Below are positions 1-9,243 of a stretch of 64,000 nt of DNA, in pieces. Source of the DNA: Pyropia yezoensis (lineage: Eukaryota; Rhodophyta; Bangiophyceae; Bangiales; Bangiaceae); NCBI GenBank assembly GCA_009829735.1, contig CM020619.1:27802063-27866062 (forward strand), read 5' to 3'. The notes under the pieces were generated by a model. That model was not told where the DNA came from and did not search any database. It saw only the letters and a program-made list of their open reading frames with translations. Positions within the stretch are counted from its first letter, which is position 1, and each line of letters begins with the position of its first letter. Made by a program: the position numbers and the translations under genes.

Positions 1-2
1 GC

Positions 3-716
3 ACCGCCTACGTCCACCGCGTCGGCCGCACCGCCCGTGCGGGGCGGGGCGGCGTGGCGGTGACGCTCCTCGACACGGCCGTGGCGGGCGAGCGCCGCCT
101 CCTCACCGCCCTCGCCAAGAGCACCACCACCCCCGCGCCGCCCGTCGCGGCGCGGACGGTGCCCCCCCGGGTGGTGGCGTCGTGGGCAGTGCGGATCGCG
201 TCGCTGGCACCCGCCGTCGCGGCGGTGCGGGTGGAGGAGCGGGCCGAGGCGGCGACGCGCGTGGCGGCGCGGGAGATTGCGGCGGCGGAAAACGCGCTCC
301 TCCACGCCGCCGAGATTGGCGCCCGCCCCGCCCGCTCGTGGTTCCAGACGGGCAAGGAGAAGGCGGCGGTCAAGGCGGCGACGCTCGCCGCGTCGGGCTT
401 TGTCAAGCCCGGCGGCGGCGCGGGCGGCGCGGCGCCGGCCACCCGCGCGGAGCGGGCGGCGGCCAAGCGGGCGGAGCGGGACCGCGCCGCCCGGCAGGCC
501 GAGCGGGCGGGGCTGGCGCGGGACTATGGCGCGCAGCGCAGCGCCAAGCGCAAGGGAGGGGGGGGGGATCCGCGGGGGGGGGGGGGGGGGGGAAGCGGCC
601 CCGCACCTGACCGGCGGCCGCGCGCGGGGCGGGTGTGGAAGTGCCGGGGGCGCCCTCCCATCGAAAAAAGCATCACAAGCGACCAAAAACAGCAAAAAGG
701 GACCTCCCACCGGTGA
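3..716 (+). CDS. DEAD-box RNA helicase, DRS1/DDX27-like, C-terminal part (5' cut by window edge)
   Basis: The open frame enters from the left edge and begins with helicase motif VI (YVHRVGRTARAG), the ATP/RNA-binding arginine motif of the second RecA domain, so only the C-terminal portion is here. Downstream, about residues 95-120, EIGARPARSWFQTGKE matches the post-helicase signature of the DRS1/DDX27 branch, which acts in nucleolar large-subunit ribosome biogenesis. A basic Lys/Arg/Ala tail follows, as expected for a nucleolar protein. The last 50 or so codons cross poly-G runs at 558-567 and 574-592, so the true C-terminus and frame are uncertain; the stop at 714-716 is simply the first in this frame. 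Its neighbour ISCA1 is convergent. The family call rests on motif VI plus the RPxRxWFQ motif. Confidence 0.8.
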   Translation, partial: TAYVHRVGRTARAGRGGVAVTLLDTAVAGERRLLTALAKSTTTPAPPVAARTVPPRVVASWAVRIASLAPAVAAVRVEERAEAATRVAAREIAAAENALLHAAEIGARPARSWFQTGKEKAAVKAATLAASGFVKPGGGAGGAAPATRAERAAAKRAERDRAARQAERAGLARDYGAQRSAKRKGGGGDPRGGGGGGSGPAPDRRPRAGRVWKCRGRPPIEKSITSDQKQQKGTSHR

Positions 717-1695
717 GCCACCCACTTGGCACGTGGACGCGGTCACCGCCTTCTCTCCCCATTCCCCCGTACCTCGCCCCCTGCGCTCTCTCCCACGCCC
801 CGCCGTGCCCTCAACGAGGTGAGGCGGCGCCCAGTACAGTGCGCGTGCCCCTGCCCTCCGTCCCCCCTTCACTCTACACTCCTTCCACTCCCCGCTCCCC
901 CGCCCCAGTCGCCCCCAAAGCCCAGCTGCCGTCAAACCCGCTCCCCCCACTGCGCCCAGCAGTCCATCCCGGTCCCCCTTGCAGCGGAGGGCCGTCCAGC
1001 CAACCAGAGTTTCCCGGTCGCGGCGACCGAGGCGGCCGCAACCGTGCGCGTCCTCGCCTTCCCCCACGTCGCCGCCACGCGCTGCCAAACCCGGTCGGCG
1101 CACGGCAGCCGCTACCAAGTCCACCCGCCGCCGCCGCCTGCCACCGCGAGCCGCCGCCGCGAGCCGCAGGCGACCGCCGCCGCCGCCCGCCGCCGCCGCC
1201 CGCCGCCGCCGCCCGCAGCCGTCGCCCGCCGCCGCCGCCTGCAGAGGCAACGGACTGGCGACCCATCCCAGGGGTCGCCACAGGCCGGCCGCCACAGCGG
1301 CTGCCACCGCCAGCAGCACCATCCCCCGTCCAGAAAACGTCAGAGAGGAAGCGGGCGCATCGTGGTAGCAAAGGTGGCTGGGGGGTCGACCAGCACAGCT
1401 ACACCTCCCCTCCTCCCTGCCCTCCCCCCAGGCACACCTCCCCACCACGACGGAATGGGTCGCTTCGGCGCGACCGCCAGTCCGCCCGGAGGGGGCACAG
1501 CCTCCGCGGGTCGCCGTCGCAGGCTGACTACTCACCCTGCAGCTCCCCCTCATCCCGAACACCCGTCCTCGCCGTCCCCCCCCCCATAATCCGACCTGCA
1601 GCCGCCCCTCCCCACCCCCCCCCCCAGACCTCCACCCCCCCCCCCCCATTGCTTCCCCCCACCCCTCCCCCGGGGCGACGGCACCGCCGCCCCGC
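717..1695. other. Intergenic, convergent 3' regions
   Basis: This is the space between the helicase stop and the ISCA1 stop. It is pyrimidine-rich on the plus strand with C runs and CCG/CCT repeats, and several long frames stay open only because of the composition (Pro/Ser/Arg-rich, no recognisable motif). I see no supported gene; it probably holds the two 3' UTRs. Confidence 0.5.
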
Positions 1696-2397
1696 TCAAA
1701 CGTTGAAGCTCTCCCCACACCCGCACGTGCCAACCGCCGCCGGGTTTTCAAACACAAACTCAGACGCCAGCCGCCCGTCCACCCAGTCCACCCGTGTGCC
1801 GAGGACGTGCATCAGGCAGCGGCCGTCGACAATCAGGCGACCGCCCCCTCCTCCCTCCCCCACGCTACCAGACGGTGGTGGTGGTGGCGACAGGTCGCCG
1901 CCGCCGCCGCCGCCGCCGCCGCCGTCAATGCCGTCCAGCTCCACCACCTCATCCCCCAACGCAGGGGCGTCAGCATAGTCCATCACGTACGCGAGGCCGT
2001 TGCACCCGCGGGTCTTGACGCCCAGCCGCACGCCGCCGGTAGGCGGCAGCCGCTGGCGGGAGAGGAGGTGGCGGAGCCGTGCCGCCGCGGCGGGCGTGAC
2101 CGTCACGGGGGGGGCCGACAGGGCGGCCCGCCGGCGGAGCGCCGCTGACGCGGCCGACCGGGGGGCGGCAGCGGCCGCGGGGGTGGCGGCGGCGGCGGCG
2201 GCCGCGGTAGGGGTGGCGGTGGTGGCGGTGGCGGCGGTGGCGGTGGCGGGGGGGTGGATGGTGGCGGCGGCGGCGGCGGCGGCGGTCGCCGCCGCGGCCG
2301 CCGATGCCGACTCGGCGGGCGCCGCCGCCGCCGCTGCGGTCGCTGCCGCGACCGCTGCGGGCGCGCGCGAAAGGATGACGCGGCCAGCGGCCGACAT
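1696..2397 (-). CDS. ISCA1: Mitochondrial iron-sulfur assembly protein ISCA1 (A-type carrier)
   Basis: A-type Fe-S scaffold/carrier acting late in the mitochondrial ISC pathway to supply [4Fe-4S] clusters. From the ATG at 2397 the protein is 233 aa. Residues 1 to about 100 are Ala/Arg-rich with few acidic residues, as in a mitochondrial presequence. The HesB/IscA fold follows, with GVKTRGCNGLAY (Cys132), LASEFVFENP and the C-terminal CGCGESFNV (Cys225, Cys227): all three cluster-binding cysteines are present. The wording TRGCNGLAY and GTCGCGESFN favours ISCA1 over ISCA2. A Gly/Pro-rich insert of about 30 residues (roughly 157-186) sits between the first Cys and the LIVDG strand and is absent from typical family members. 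The frame runs upstream to 4926, but that is GC-driven openness through the neighbouring gene; MSAAGRVILSRAP is the natural start. It is divergent from NAR1. Confidence 0.9.
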   Translation of the reverse strand: MSAAGRVILSRAPAAVAAATAAAAAAPAESASAAAAATAAAAAAATIHPPATATAATATTATPTAAAAAAATPAAAAAPRSAASAALRRRAALSAPPVTVTPAAAARLRHLLSRQRLPPTGGVRLGVKTRGCNGLAYVMDYADAPALGDEVVELDGIDGGGGGGGGGDLSPPPPPSGSVGEGGGGGRLIVDGRCLMHVLGTRVDWVDGRLASEFVFENPAAVGTCGCGESFNV

Positions 2398-2941
2398 GGG
2401 AGCAACGGCGGTGGGGAAGAAGCGGGGAGGGGGCCAGTCGGGGGCTGGGAGAGAGGGAGGGGGCGGTGGAGGGCAGGTGGAGGTGCCACGGTCGAGGCGG
2501 CCAGTGCAGCGAGGCCGGTCTTGGCGAAGGCGAAAAAAACGTCTCCTCGTGTGAAGGTCGAGGGGTGAACGCGTTTTTGCGGTGTCTCGCGGCCAATCCC
2601 TGGTCGCCACGTGACTCATGACGCATAACCTGAGCCATAGAGGGGCGACGGCTTCCATCCCAAAGTGGCCCAATTTTTCACGGTTTTCGTTCATTCTCCA
2701 ACAATTGACTTCGTCGTTGCTTTCCGTCGGCTCCGTCTGCTGGCCAAGTCGTCGTCGACCCGACCCTGCCCAGCTCTGCCCCCCTACCCCCCCCGGCCCC
2801 CCCGGGCACGTCCAGCACGCCACCATCTTCCCCTCTACCCCCTCGCTGCTCCGTAGCAGCTTTCTTGGTCCCCTTATCCCACCCATCCCCCCCCTCTTTC
2901 CCCCGAGCTCCCGCGTCAAGGCCACCTGGGGCGCCTTTGCC
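2398..2941. promoter_or_regulatory. Shared 544-bp divergent promoter region of ISCA1 and NAR1
   Basis: The start codons of ISCA1 (minus) and NAR1 (plus) face away from each other across 544 bp. The middle (about 2570-2720) is clearly less GC-rich than the flanking coding DNA and includes stretches such as CAATTTTTCACGG and CAACAATTGACTTCG. No canonical TATA box is evident. That both genes serve Fe-S cluster biogenesis makes a common promoter plausible; this is inferred from arrangement only. Confidence 0.45.
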
Positions 2942-4877
2942 ATGGACGTGGGCGCCCCCCCCCCCTCGAGGCGCCCCCCCCCCAGCAGCGGAGGCGGAGG
3001 CGGCGGTGGCGGCGGTGGCGGTGGCGGTGGCGGTGGCGTGCGCCTGACCGACCTCAACGACCTCCTCCGCCCCGCCGCCGAGTGTGTGCTGCCGCTGCCG
3101 GCGCTGCTGCCGCCGGGGTCGGTGGCGGCGCCCATGGCGCCGGTGCGCCTGCCCGCCGCGCCGGCCGACGGGCTGGCCGCCGCGGCCGCGGCGGCCACGG
3201 CGGCGGCGGTGGCCAACGGTCCGTCGCCCGTGGCCGCGGCTGTGCCCCCCGCGCCTGCCCCCGTCGCGCGGGTCAGCCTATCCGACTGCCTCGTCTGCTC
3301 GGGGTGCGTCTCGTCTGCAGACGCGACGCTCCTCGGCGGCGCCGGCGACACGGCCACCGCACGGCTGCTGGCGGCGGTCGCCGACCCGGCCACGCGGGTG
3401 CTCGTCCTCCTCTCCGCCGCGTCCCTCGCGTCGGTCACCGCGGCGGTCGCCACCGCCACCGCCACCGCCACCGCCACCGCCACCGCCACCGCCACCGCGC
3501 CTGCCACCGCCACCGCAACCCCAGGCGCGGCGGCCGCCGCCAAGGCCGCCTCTGCTGCGCCACCGCTCCCCCGCCTGGACGACATCCCCGGGCGGGTGGC
3601 GGCCGCCCTCCGCTCCCGCGGCGTCGACGCGGTGGGCCACGGGGGCGCCGCGCGGGAGGTGGCCGCCGCCGCCGCTGCGGCCGACTTTCTCCGCCGCCAC
3701 GCCGCGGGGGAGGCGGGCCCGGTGGTTGCGTCCGAGTGCCCGGCGGTGGTGCTGCTGGCGACCAAGCGGTACGGGGCGAGCGTGACGGCCGCCCTGGGCA
3801 GGGGCCGCTCCGTCCAGGCCGCCGGCGCGGGCCTCGCGCGCGCGGGCATTGGCCCGCTGGGGGACGCTGCCGCCGCCGCCGTCGCCACCGCCACCGCCGC
3901 TGCCGCTCGTGGTGGGGGTAGCGGCGGGGGGGGGGGAGGGGGGGAGGAGCGCCTCTTTGTGGCGGCCGTCGCGCCGTGCGCGGACAAGAAGCTCGAGGCG
4001 GCGGCGCCGCAGTTTGGCACCCCCGCCGCCGACGGCACCCCCACCGCTGATACGGATGTGGTGTTGACGACCGTCGAGCTGGTGGCGCTGCTCACCTCCC
4101 CGCCAGCCGGTGGTGGCCCTAACCCCGCCACGCGGGCCGCCGCCGCCGCCGTGAAGGACGGCGCGGTGGCGGCAGAGGCGGCGGCAGCGGCAGCGGCGGC
4201 GGCAGCCGCAGCGGCGGCAGAGGCGGCGGCGTCGGCGGCGGCACCACCCCCCGAGGCGTTGGCGGCCGACCTCGTGGCGGCGCTGGCGGCGCACGCGCCC
4301 GTCCCCCTCGACACCCCCCCCCCCCCCCCCCGGCCGACCGCGGCGGCGGGGGCTACCTGGAGCACGTCCTCCGCGTGGCGGCGGCGGCGCTCCTGGACGT
4401 GCACCTCCCCCCCGACCACGCCTTTGCGTACACCCCCGTGCGGGGGCGGTCGGCCCGCGGCGGCGGCACCTACTACCGGGAAACGACCGTCACCGCCGCC
4501 GACGGTCGGCGGTCCCTGCGCTTTGCCTACGCCTATGGCTACCGGCACGTGCAGAATGTGGCGCGGCGGATTGGCCGGCCGGGCGCCCCGCCGTACGATT
4601 ACGTGGAGCTGCTGGCGTGTGGGGGGGGGTGCCTCAATGGGGGGGGGCAGCTCGGGGGGGGGGGGGGGGGGAGCCCGCCCTCGACGCCGTCCGCGCCGCG
4701 TACGCGGGCGCCGGGGGGGGGGCACCCGCCGCGGCGGCCGCGGCGGCCGCGGCCCCGCCGCCGCTGCCGCCGCCACCGCTGCTGCCACTGGTGGCCGCCG
4801 CGGCCGTCCCCGCGTCGACAGTCCCCCCGGTGGGCGGCACGGATGCTGTCGCCGCCGCCGCCGCCAACGGGGTGGCG

Positions 4878-4910
<33 letters not shown>

Positions 4911-5129
4911 GCCGTTGCCACCACAACCACCGCCGCCACCGCCGAGGACAACAAAGACGGCGGGGAGGCGGCGGTCACCGCTGCGGTGACGGCCGGCCTC
5001 ACCCCCGACGGGCGCGCCATCTACACCCGCGCCGCACAGGACGCGCCGGCCCTGCTGCGCGCCGCGTACACGCCGCTGGAGCGGGAGCGGGACCCGATGT
5101 TTGTTACCCCCGCCGCGCTGAGCTGGTGA
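2942..5129 (+). CDS. NAR1: Cytosolic Fe-S assembly factor NAR1/CIAO3 (iron-only-hydrogenase-like); frame broken twice at homopolymers
   Basis: Nar1/CIAO3 bridges the early scaffold and the late targeting complex of the cytosolic iron-sulfur assembly (CIA) pathway. The start at 2942 gives MDVGAPPPSRR, a Gly run, then VRLTDLNDLL. All eight cluster cysteines of the family are seen: AAEC (codon 3083), DCLVCSGC (3287, 3296, 3305), ASECP, APCADKK, and the pair in LACGGGCLNGGGQL near 4618-4650. YLEHVLRVAA and FAYAYGYRHVQN are further hydrogenase-like signatures. The reading frame changes at an 18-nt poly-C (4314-4331) and again at an 18-nt poly-G (4654-4671); the protein reads on sensibly in the new frame each time, so assembly length errors are more likely than inactivation. 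Long Ala/Thr low-complexity inserts lie between conserved blocks. It ends in Leu-Ser-Trp at the stop 5127-5129. Confidence 0.88.
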
Positions 5130-5754
5130 GCGCGCGGCGCGGCGCGCCTGCCCCCCGCCCACCAACCCCCCCCCCCAACGGCACCCGTCTTCTCCGCGCT
5201 GGCAGCAGGCCACGCTGCTCTCGCGCGGCTGCGGCCCGGCGAGGCCGAGGGGGGGCAGGTGTGGCTGCCAAACGCCGCGTGGAGACCGTGTGGGGTGTGG
5301 GGTGCTGGCCTGTCGGGTGAGCCCCATTCGGAGCGGCGCAGCGCCGCGGGGGGGGGGGAAGGCGCGCCTTCTGCTGTTGAATGTTTTCTTCATTGGTGCG
5401 CTCCCGACGGGGGGCCCAGCGGGGGTGGGTGGGAAGGGTGTGCGGCCGTGGGGCGGGCGGCGCGGCGTTTGCCATGGTCGGGGGCGCACTCACCTGCGGG
5501 GGTGACGGGACGGCCCTGGGCGTCTCGTCGGTCGGCACCCACCCACGTCCGCCCCTGCCCGAAGTCAGCCTTGCTAACCGCGAACAGCGTCGCTGCCGCT
5601 GTTGGGGCGTCGCGTCCTGCAATGCCATGGCAGGAGGCTGCACGCACGCCGCCATGCCGCCGCCGAGTAGGGTTCTCGTCTGAGGCAGAACGGGAAAAGA
5701 GATGTGTAGGCATGGCCGTCAGTCCTAGCAACCCCTCCCCCTCTCCCCCCAAAC
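5130..5754. other. Intergenic, convergent 3' regions of NAR1 and V-ATPase a
   Basis: Between two convergent stops. It is GC-rich with a G run near 5350 and no frame with a recognisable domain. I see nothing beyond probable 3' UTRs. Confidence 0.5.
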
Positions 5755-8700
5755 CTATTTCGAAGATGCCGCGGCCGCCTCCGCCTCCTCCTCCGCCTCG
5801 GCGAGGGCGGCAAAGGAAAAGGGCACAAACTTGGTCGAGTCAATGTGTCGCATCGAGTAGAATTTGGACATGAACTCGACCCACACCAACCGGAGGGCGT
5901 GGAGAAAGGCGGAGAGCCCCTCCATGCACATGAGCACGCCGACGGTGCAGCTCGCCCAACTGAGGAAGCCGATCGCAATCGCCAGCGGGTTGCCAGACGC
6001 GATCGCCGAGTACAGTACCTTTTCCAGGAACACGTCACTCAGCTGCGCGTGCGCGAGCGACAGTGCCCACAGGCGGAGGTAGCTGGCCGTGTTGCTCACC
6101 GCGCCGAGCACAAACTCAATTGTGTGGATCATTTGGCCGACAAACACCTCCCCAAAGTCAAATGCCTCGACCGCGTTGGCGGAAGCGGCGCTCGCGCCAC
6201 TGCCGACGCCGCCGCTGCCGCCGACGCTGCCGCCGCCGCCGTTCCCATTAGCCAAAGTGCCGCTGCCAGACGCCCCATTGGCGCGGCCGCCCGCCACGCC
6301 GCCGACCTCCACGTCTTCTTCCCCGCCAGGCGCACCGCCCGGCGCCAGAGGGTAGCCAAATCGCCGGCTGGCTCGCCGAGCTGCCAGGTGGCGGGAGCGG
6401 AGGATGAGCGGCTTAGGCAGCAGCATCCACGGCACCGACACAAGCGCCACCGCCAGCAGCACCTTTTGGACGGTCGCTTGCCCGGCATACAGTTGTGCGT
6501 TGGCGGGCACCACGCCCGGCGACATGAAAATGCCAATTAGGGTAGACTTGAGGTCGGGGGGCATGCAGTTGGGGTCCGCCACACAGGCGGGCGCGTTGTA
6601 GTCGGTAGACCACTTGAGCAGGATCAACAGCACGAGGTAGCCAAAGAGGCACGACATGAAGAGAAACTGTGGGATGAACTCAAACAGCACGTTGACCCGG
6701 TTGCGGAAGAACGAGGCATTGCGGTAGGACAACACAATCCCAAACAGCATCTGTGTTACACCCAATATGATGGCAAACTTCATCTTGTAGCTGTTGAAAA
6801 AGGCGAGGCCAGTGCCGCTGCCCTTCCACACGGGGTCGAAGCCGAATGGGTAGGGCGACAGCGGTGGCATCACGGCCGCCGCGTCGAGGCAGTTGTCGAG
6901 GCCACAAGCCATCTTGCTCTTGGTCGTGAACATCCAACGTGAGCCAAACAGGTCCACCGGCAGCGCAAACAGCTCATTGTAAATAGCACCCGTGTAGATG
7001 GAGAAGAGGCCCATCAGAAGCAAAATGTAGCGCCCGTCAAAGGCGGCGCGTAGGAACTCGTTGAGTGCAGTCCGCTGCGCTCCGTAGCGCACCTCGTTGC
7101 GCACGAGGTAGAGCGCGCCGAGAGTCATGAGCAGGCCGTGGCCAATGTCACCAAACATGACTGCGAATAGGAAGGGAAACATCACCACCGCGTAGGGAGC
7201 TGGGTTGACCTCTTGGTACTCAGCGACCCCGTACGCCTCCACAATGGACTGGAAGATGGCGGTGAACTTGTTCACCCGAAAGTGTGTGGGCGGCCACTCC
7301 CCAGGTGCAGGCTCGTGCTCCTCCACAACCGACGGCACCTGCGCGCCGGAGCGTCTCCTCCCCACCGACAGCGCCCGTTGCACATCCGGAAGCGCCGAGG
7401 CGGGGCACCAGCCCTCCGCAATGAACAACTTGGAGCTAGTGTCATAGTTGAAGCTGTTCAACGTGAGAAGGATGGCCTTTTCCCTCCGCACCCGGGAAGT
7501 CCATTGCGGCAGCGACGCAGCCGCGGCGGTCAGGGTAGCAACCCGGTCCGCGTGACTCGTCGCGAGCACCGTTTCAAGGTCGCGAAGGCGCGCTGCAAAA
7601 CCCGCGGCCGCCTCCCGCTGGGCCACCAGCCCTTCAGGCAGTGCGTAGCGGTTGGCGCCAAACGCATCGCAAATCTTGGCCACCTTGGACCGCACCTCCG
7701 CACCGGAGAAGAATACCACAAACACTGACTTCTCCGCTGCGTTGCCGGCGCTGTCCACCAGTGGCTCCTTAATGGGTGTTAGCCGCACCACGCAGTTCCC
7801 ACGGGTGGCCCGGAAGAGGACCCGCTCAAAGGGAAAAGCCGACTCCTGCGGCAACGTGCCGGTGAAGAAGGAAAGCATGGAGGACGTGTGGGCCTCCTCC
7901 GAGCCCCCCCACATGCTCCCGCCCTTGGAGCCTCCTGGGGTGGAGGCAAACCAGTCGGCACTGGCGCCGCCGGCGCCCCCAATGCTGCCACCACGAGCGT
8001 CGCTCATGGGGATCTCTGTGTGCGCCGCACCGCTGCCTCCAAGGCTGTCGTTCGCCAGCAGACCCGCCTGCTCCTCCGCTACAACGCCGCCTCCACCCCC
8101 GCCAGTTAATTGTATTGAGGAGTCGGTAAGGGGCGACAGGATGGAAAGCAAGGACGAAGACTCGCGCGACGCGACCGACGCGCTTGCCGCCAGCTGGGAG
8201 GAAGTGTGAAAGGTGTCTGCCGCACGCGCCAGCACATGCTTCACCTCAATCAGCTGTGATCGCTGCTCCCGCAACACGTCCCAATGGGCCTTGCTCTCCA
8301 GGAGGGACCCCTCCAGGCCGGCCAGATGGGTGTCAAGGTCGTCCAGCCGCAGCAGCGCAATCGCAGCAGCCGACATGGAGAGCGGCAGCCCCGAGAAGCT
8401 GTTGGCCGAGCCTGACCGGCTCAGTTGCCCTCCCCCGCCGCTTACACCGGCCGCCCCACCCGACAGCACATCCAAAGAGGCGGAGGAGACGCCCGCTGCG
8501 TCAGACGCGTAAAAGGCGCCCGCCGCCGCTCGACGGCCGCCCACTTCATCGTCCCGGCCACCCTCGGGAGGAACCGCCAAGGACACCCCATCGGTGGTTG
8601 CAATTTGGTCGCACAGGAAGCGCATGACGCGCTGCATGTTCTCGCACCGCTTGATAGAGTCGGAAAAGGAGCGGGAAAAGGCCGACTGAGCCTCATTCAG

Positions 8701-9243
8701 GTCCTTGAACTGGACCAAGCCAAGGTAGCCCAGCTCCTCCACCGTATCATGGGCGGCGGCGCGCTCAAAATACATGCGCACCAGACGCATCTCCTCTGAA
8801 CGGAACAGCGATGACGGGCGCGCGTGGACGGGCATGTACCCGCTGCCGCGGCGGCGGCCATCACCAATGCCCTGAAGCGCATCCAGAGACGCCCGCGACC
8901 GCCGGCGCGGCAGCGCCATGTCACTTGCCATCCCGCCACCGCCACCGCTGACGCCGCCGCCGCCGCCGCTGCCGCCGTCGCCGCTGCTGTAGCCGCCGCC
9001 GCCACCGCCCGTTCGCCGACGGGCAGTCGTCACCGACGCGGTGGGTTGGCGCGCGGGCGCCGCAGGAACGTACGTGGATGACAGGGCAGCGGCGGTGGGA
9101 CCTGCTGACGGCTGCATGGGGCCCCCGCCGGCGACGCGGGCGCGCAGTGCCTCCGCGGAGAGGGGCACAGGGCCGCGGGGGCCCCGCCGGCTGGCCGGCC
9201 GTCCAAGCAAGGGCGCCCGTGCCTGCCGTGGCCAACCCACCAC
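5755..9243 (-). CDS. V-type proton ATPase subunit a (Vo, about 100-116 kDa)
   Basis: Membrane-embedded stator subunit a of the V-ATPase Vo sector; it lines the two proton half-channels against the c-ring on vacuolar/endomembranes. The single open frame is 1162 aa with no intron. The cytosolic N-domain starts at SSLFRSEEMRLV (about residue 145) followed by DTVEELGYLGLVQFKDLN. The C-terminal half has six to eight hydrophobic segments: FPFLFAVMFGDIGHG, GLFSIYTGAIYNE, AIILGVTQMLFG and others. The two arginines essential for proton transport are present in SYLRLWALSLAHAQLS (about R1057) and in LHALRLVWVEFMSKF (about R1118). Family members are usually 800-860 aa; the excess is a roughly 145-aa Gly/Arg-rich N-terminal extension and Ser/Gly inserts. 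Met105 (codon at 8931) is an alternative start just after the Gly run. Several isoforms exist in most eukaryotes; which one this is cannot be told. Confidence 0.95.
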   Translation of the reverse strand: MVGWPRQARAPLLGRPASRRGPRGPVPLSAEALRARVAGGGPMQPSAGPTAAALSSTYVPAAPARQPTASVTTARRRTGGGGGGYSSGDGGSGGGGGVSGGGGGMASDMALPRRRSRASLDALQGIGDGRRRGSGYMPVHARPSSLFRSEEMRLVRMYFERAAAHDTVEELGYLGLVQFKDLNEAQSAFSRSFSDSIKRCENMQRVMRFLCDQIATTDGVSLAVPPEGGRDDEVGGRRAAAGAFYASDAAGVSSASLDVLSGGAAGVSGGGGQLSRSGSANSFSGLPLSMSAAAIALLRLDDLDTHLAGLEGSLLESKAHWDVLREQRSQLIEVKHVLARAADTFHTSSQLAASASVASRESSSLLSILSPLTDSSIQLTGGGGGGVVAEEQAGLLANDSLGGSGAAHTEIPMSDARGGSIGGAGGASADWFASTPGGSKGGSMWGGSEEAHTSSMLSFFTGTLPQESAFPFERVLFRATRGNCVVRLTPIKEPLVDSAGNAAEKSVFVVFFSGAEVRSKVAKICDAFGANRYALPEGLVAQREAAAGFAARLRDLETVLATSHADRVATLTAAAASLPQWTSRVRREKAILLTLNSFNYDTSSKLFIAEGWCPASALPDVQRALSVGRRRSGAQVPSVVEEHEPAPGEWPPTHFRVNKFTAIFQSIVEAYGVAEYQEVNPAPYAVVMFPFLFAVMFGDIGHGLLMTLGALYLVRNEVRYGAQRTALNEFLRAAFDGRYILLLMGLFSIYTGAIYNELFALPVDLFGSRWMFTTKSKMACGLDNCLDAAAVMPPLSPYPFGFDPVWKGSGTGLAFFNSYKMKFAIILGVTQMLFGIVLSYRNASFFRNRVNVLFEFIPQFLFMSCLFGYLVLLILLKWSTDYNAPACVADPNCMPPDLKSTLIGIFMSPGVVPANAQLYAGQATVQKVLLAVALVSVPWMLLPKPLILRSRHLAARRASRRFGYPLAPGGAPGGEEDVEVGGVAGGRANGASGSGTLANGNGGGGSVGGSGGVGSGASAASANAVEAFDFGEVFVGQMIHTIEFVLGAVSNTASYLRLWALSLAHAQLSDVFLEKVLYSAIASGNPLAIAIGFLSWASCTVGVLMCMEGLSAFLHALRLVWVEFMSKFYSMRHIDSTKFVPFSFAALAEAEEEAEAAAASSK

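Noticed and set aside
635-1978. Long plus-strand Pro/Ser/Arg-rich frames between helicase and ISCA1
   Set aside because: Several overlapping frames are open at once with no motif, and they run into ISCA1 antisense; composition artefacts.
2398-4926. Minus-strand open frame continuing upstream of ISCA1 for another 840 codons
   Set aside because: It runs antisense through conserved NAR1, is low-complexity Ala/Arg/Pro, and exists because stops are rare at this GC content. MSAAGRVILSRAP at 2397 is the natural start.
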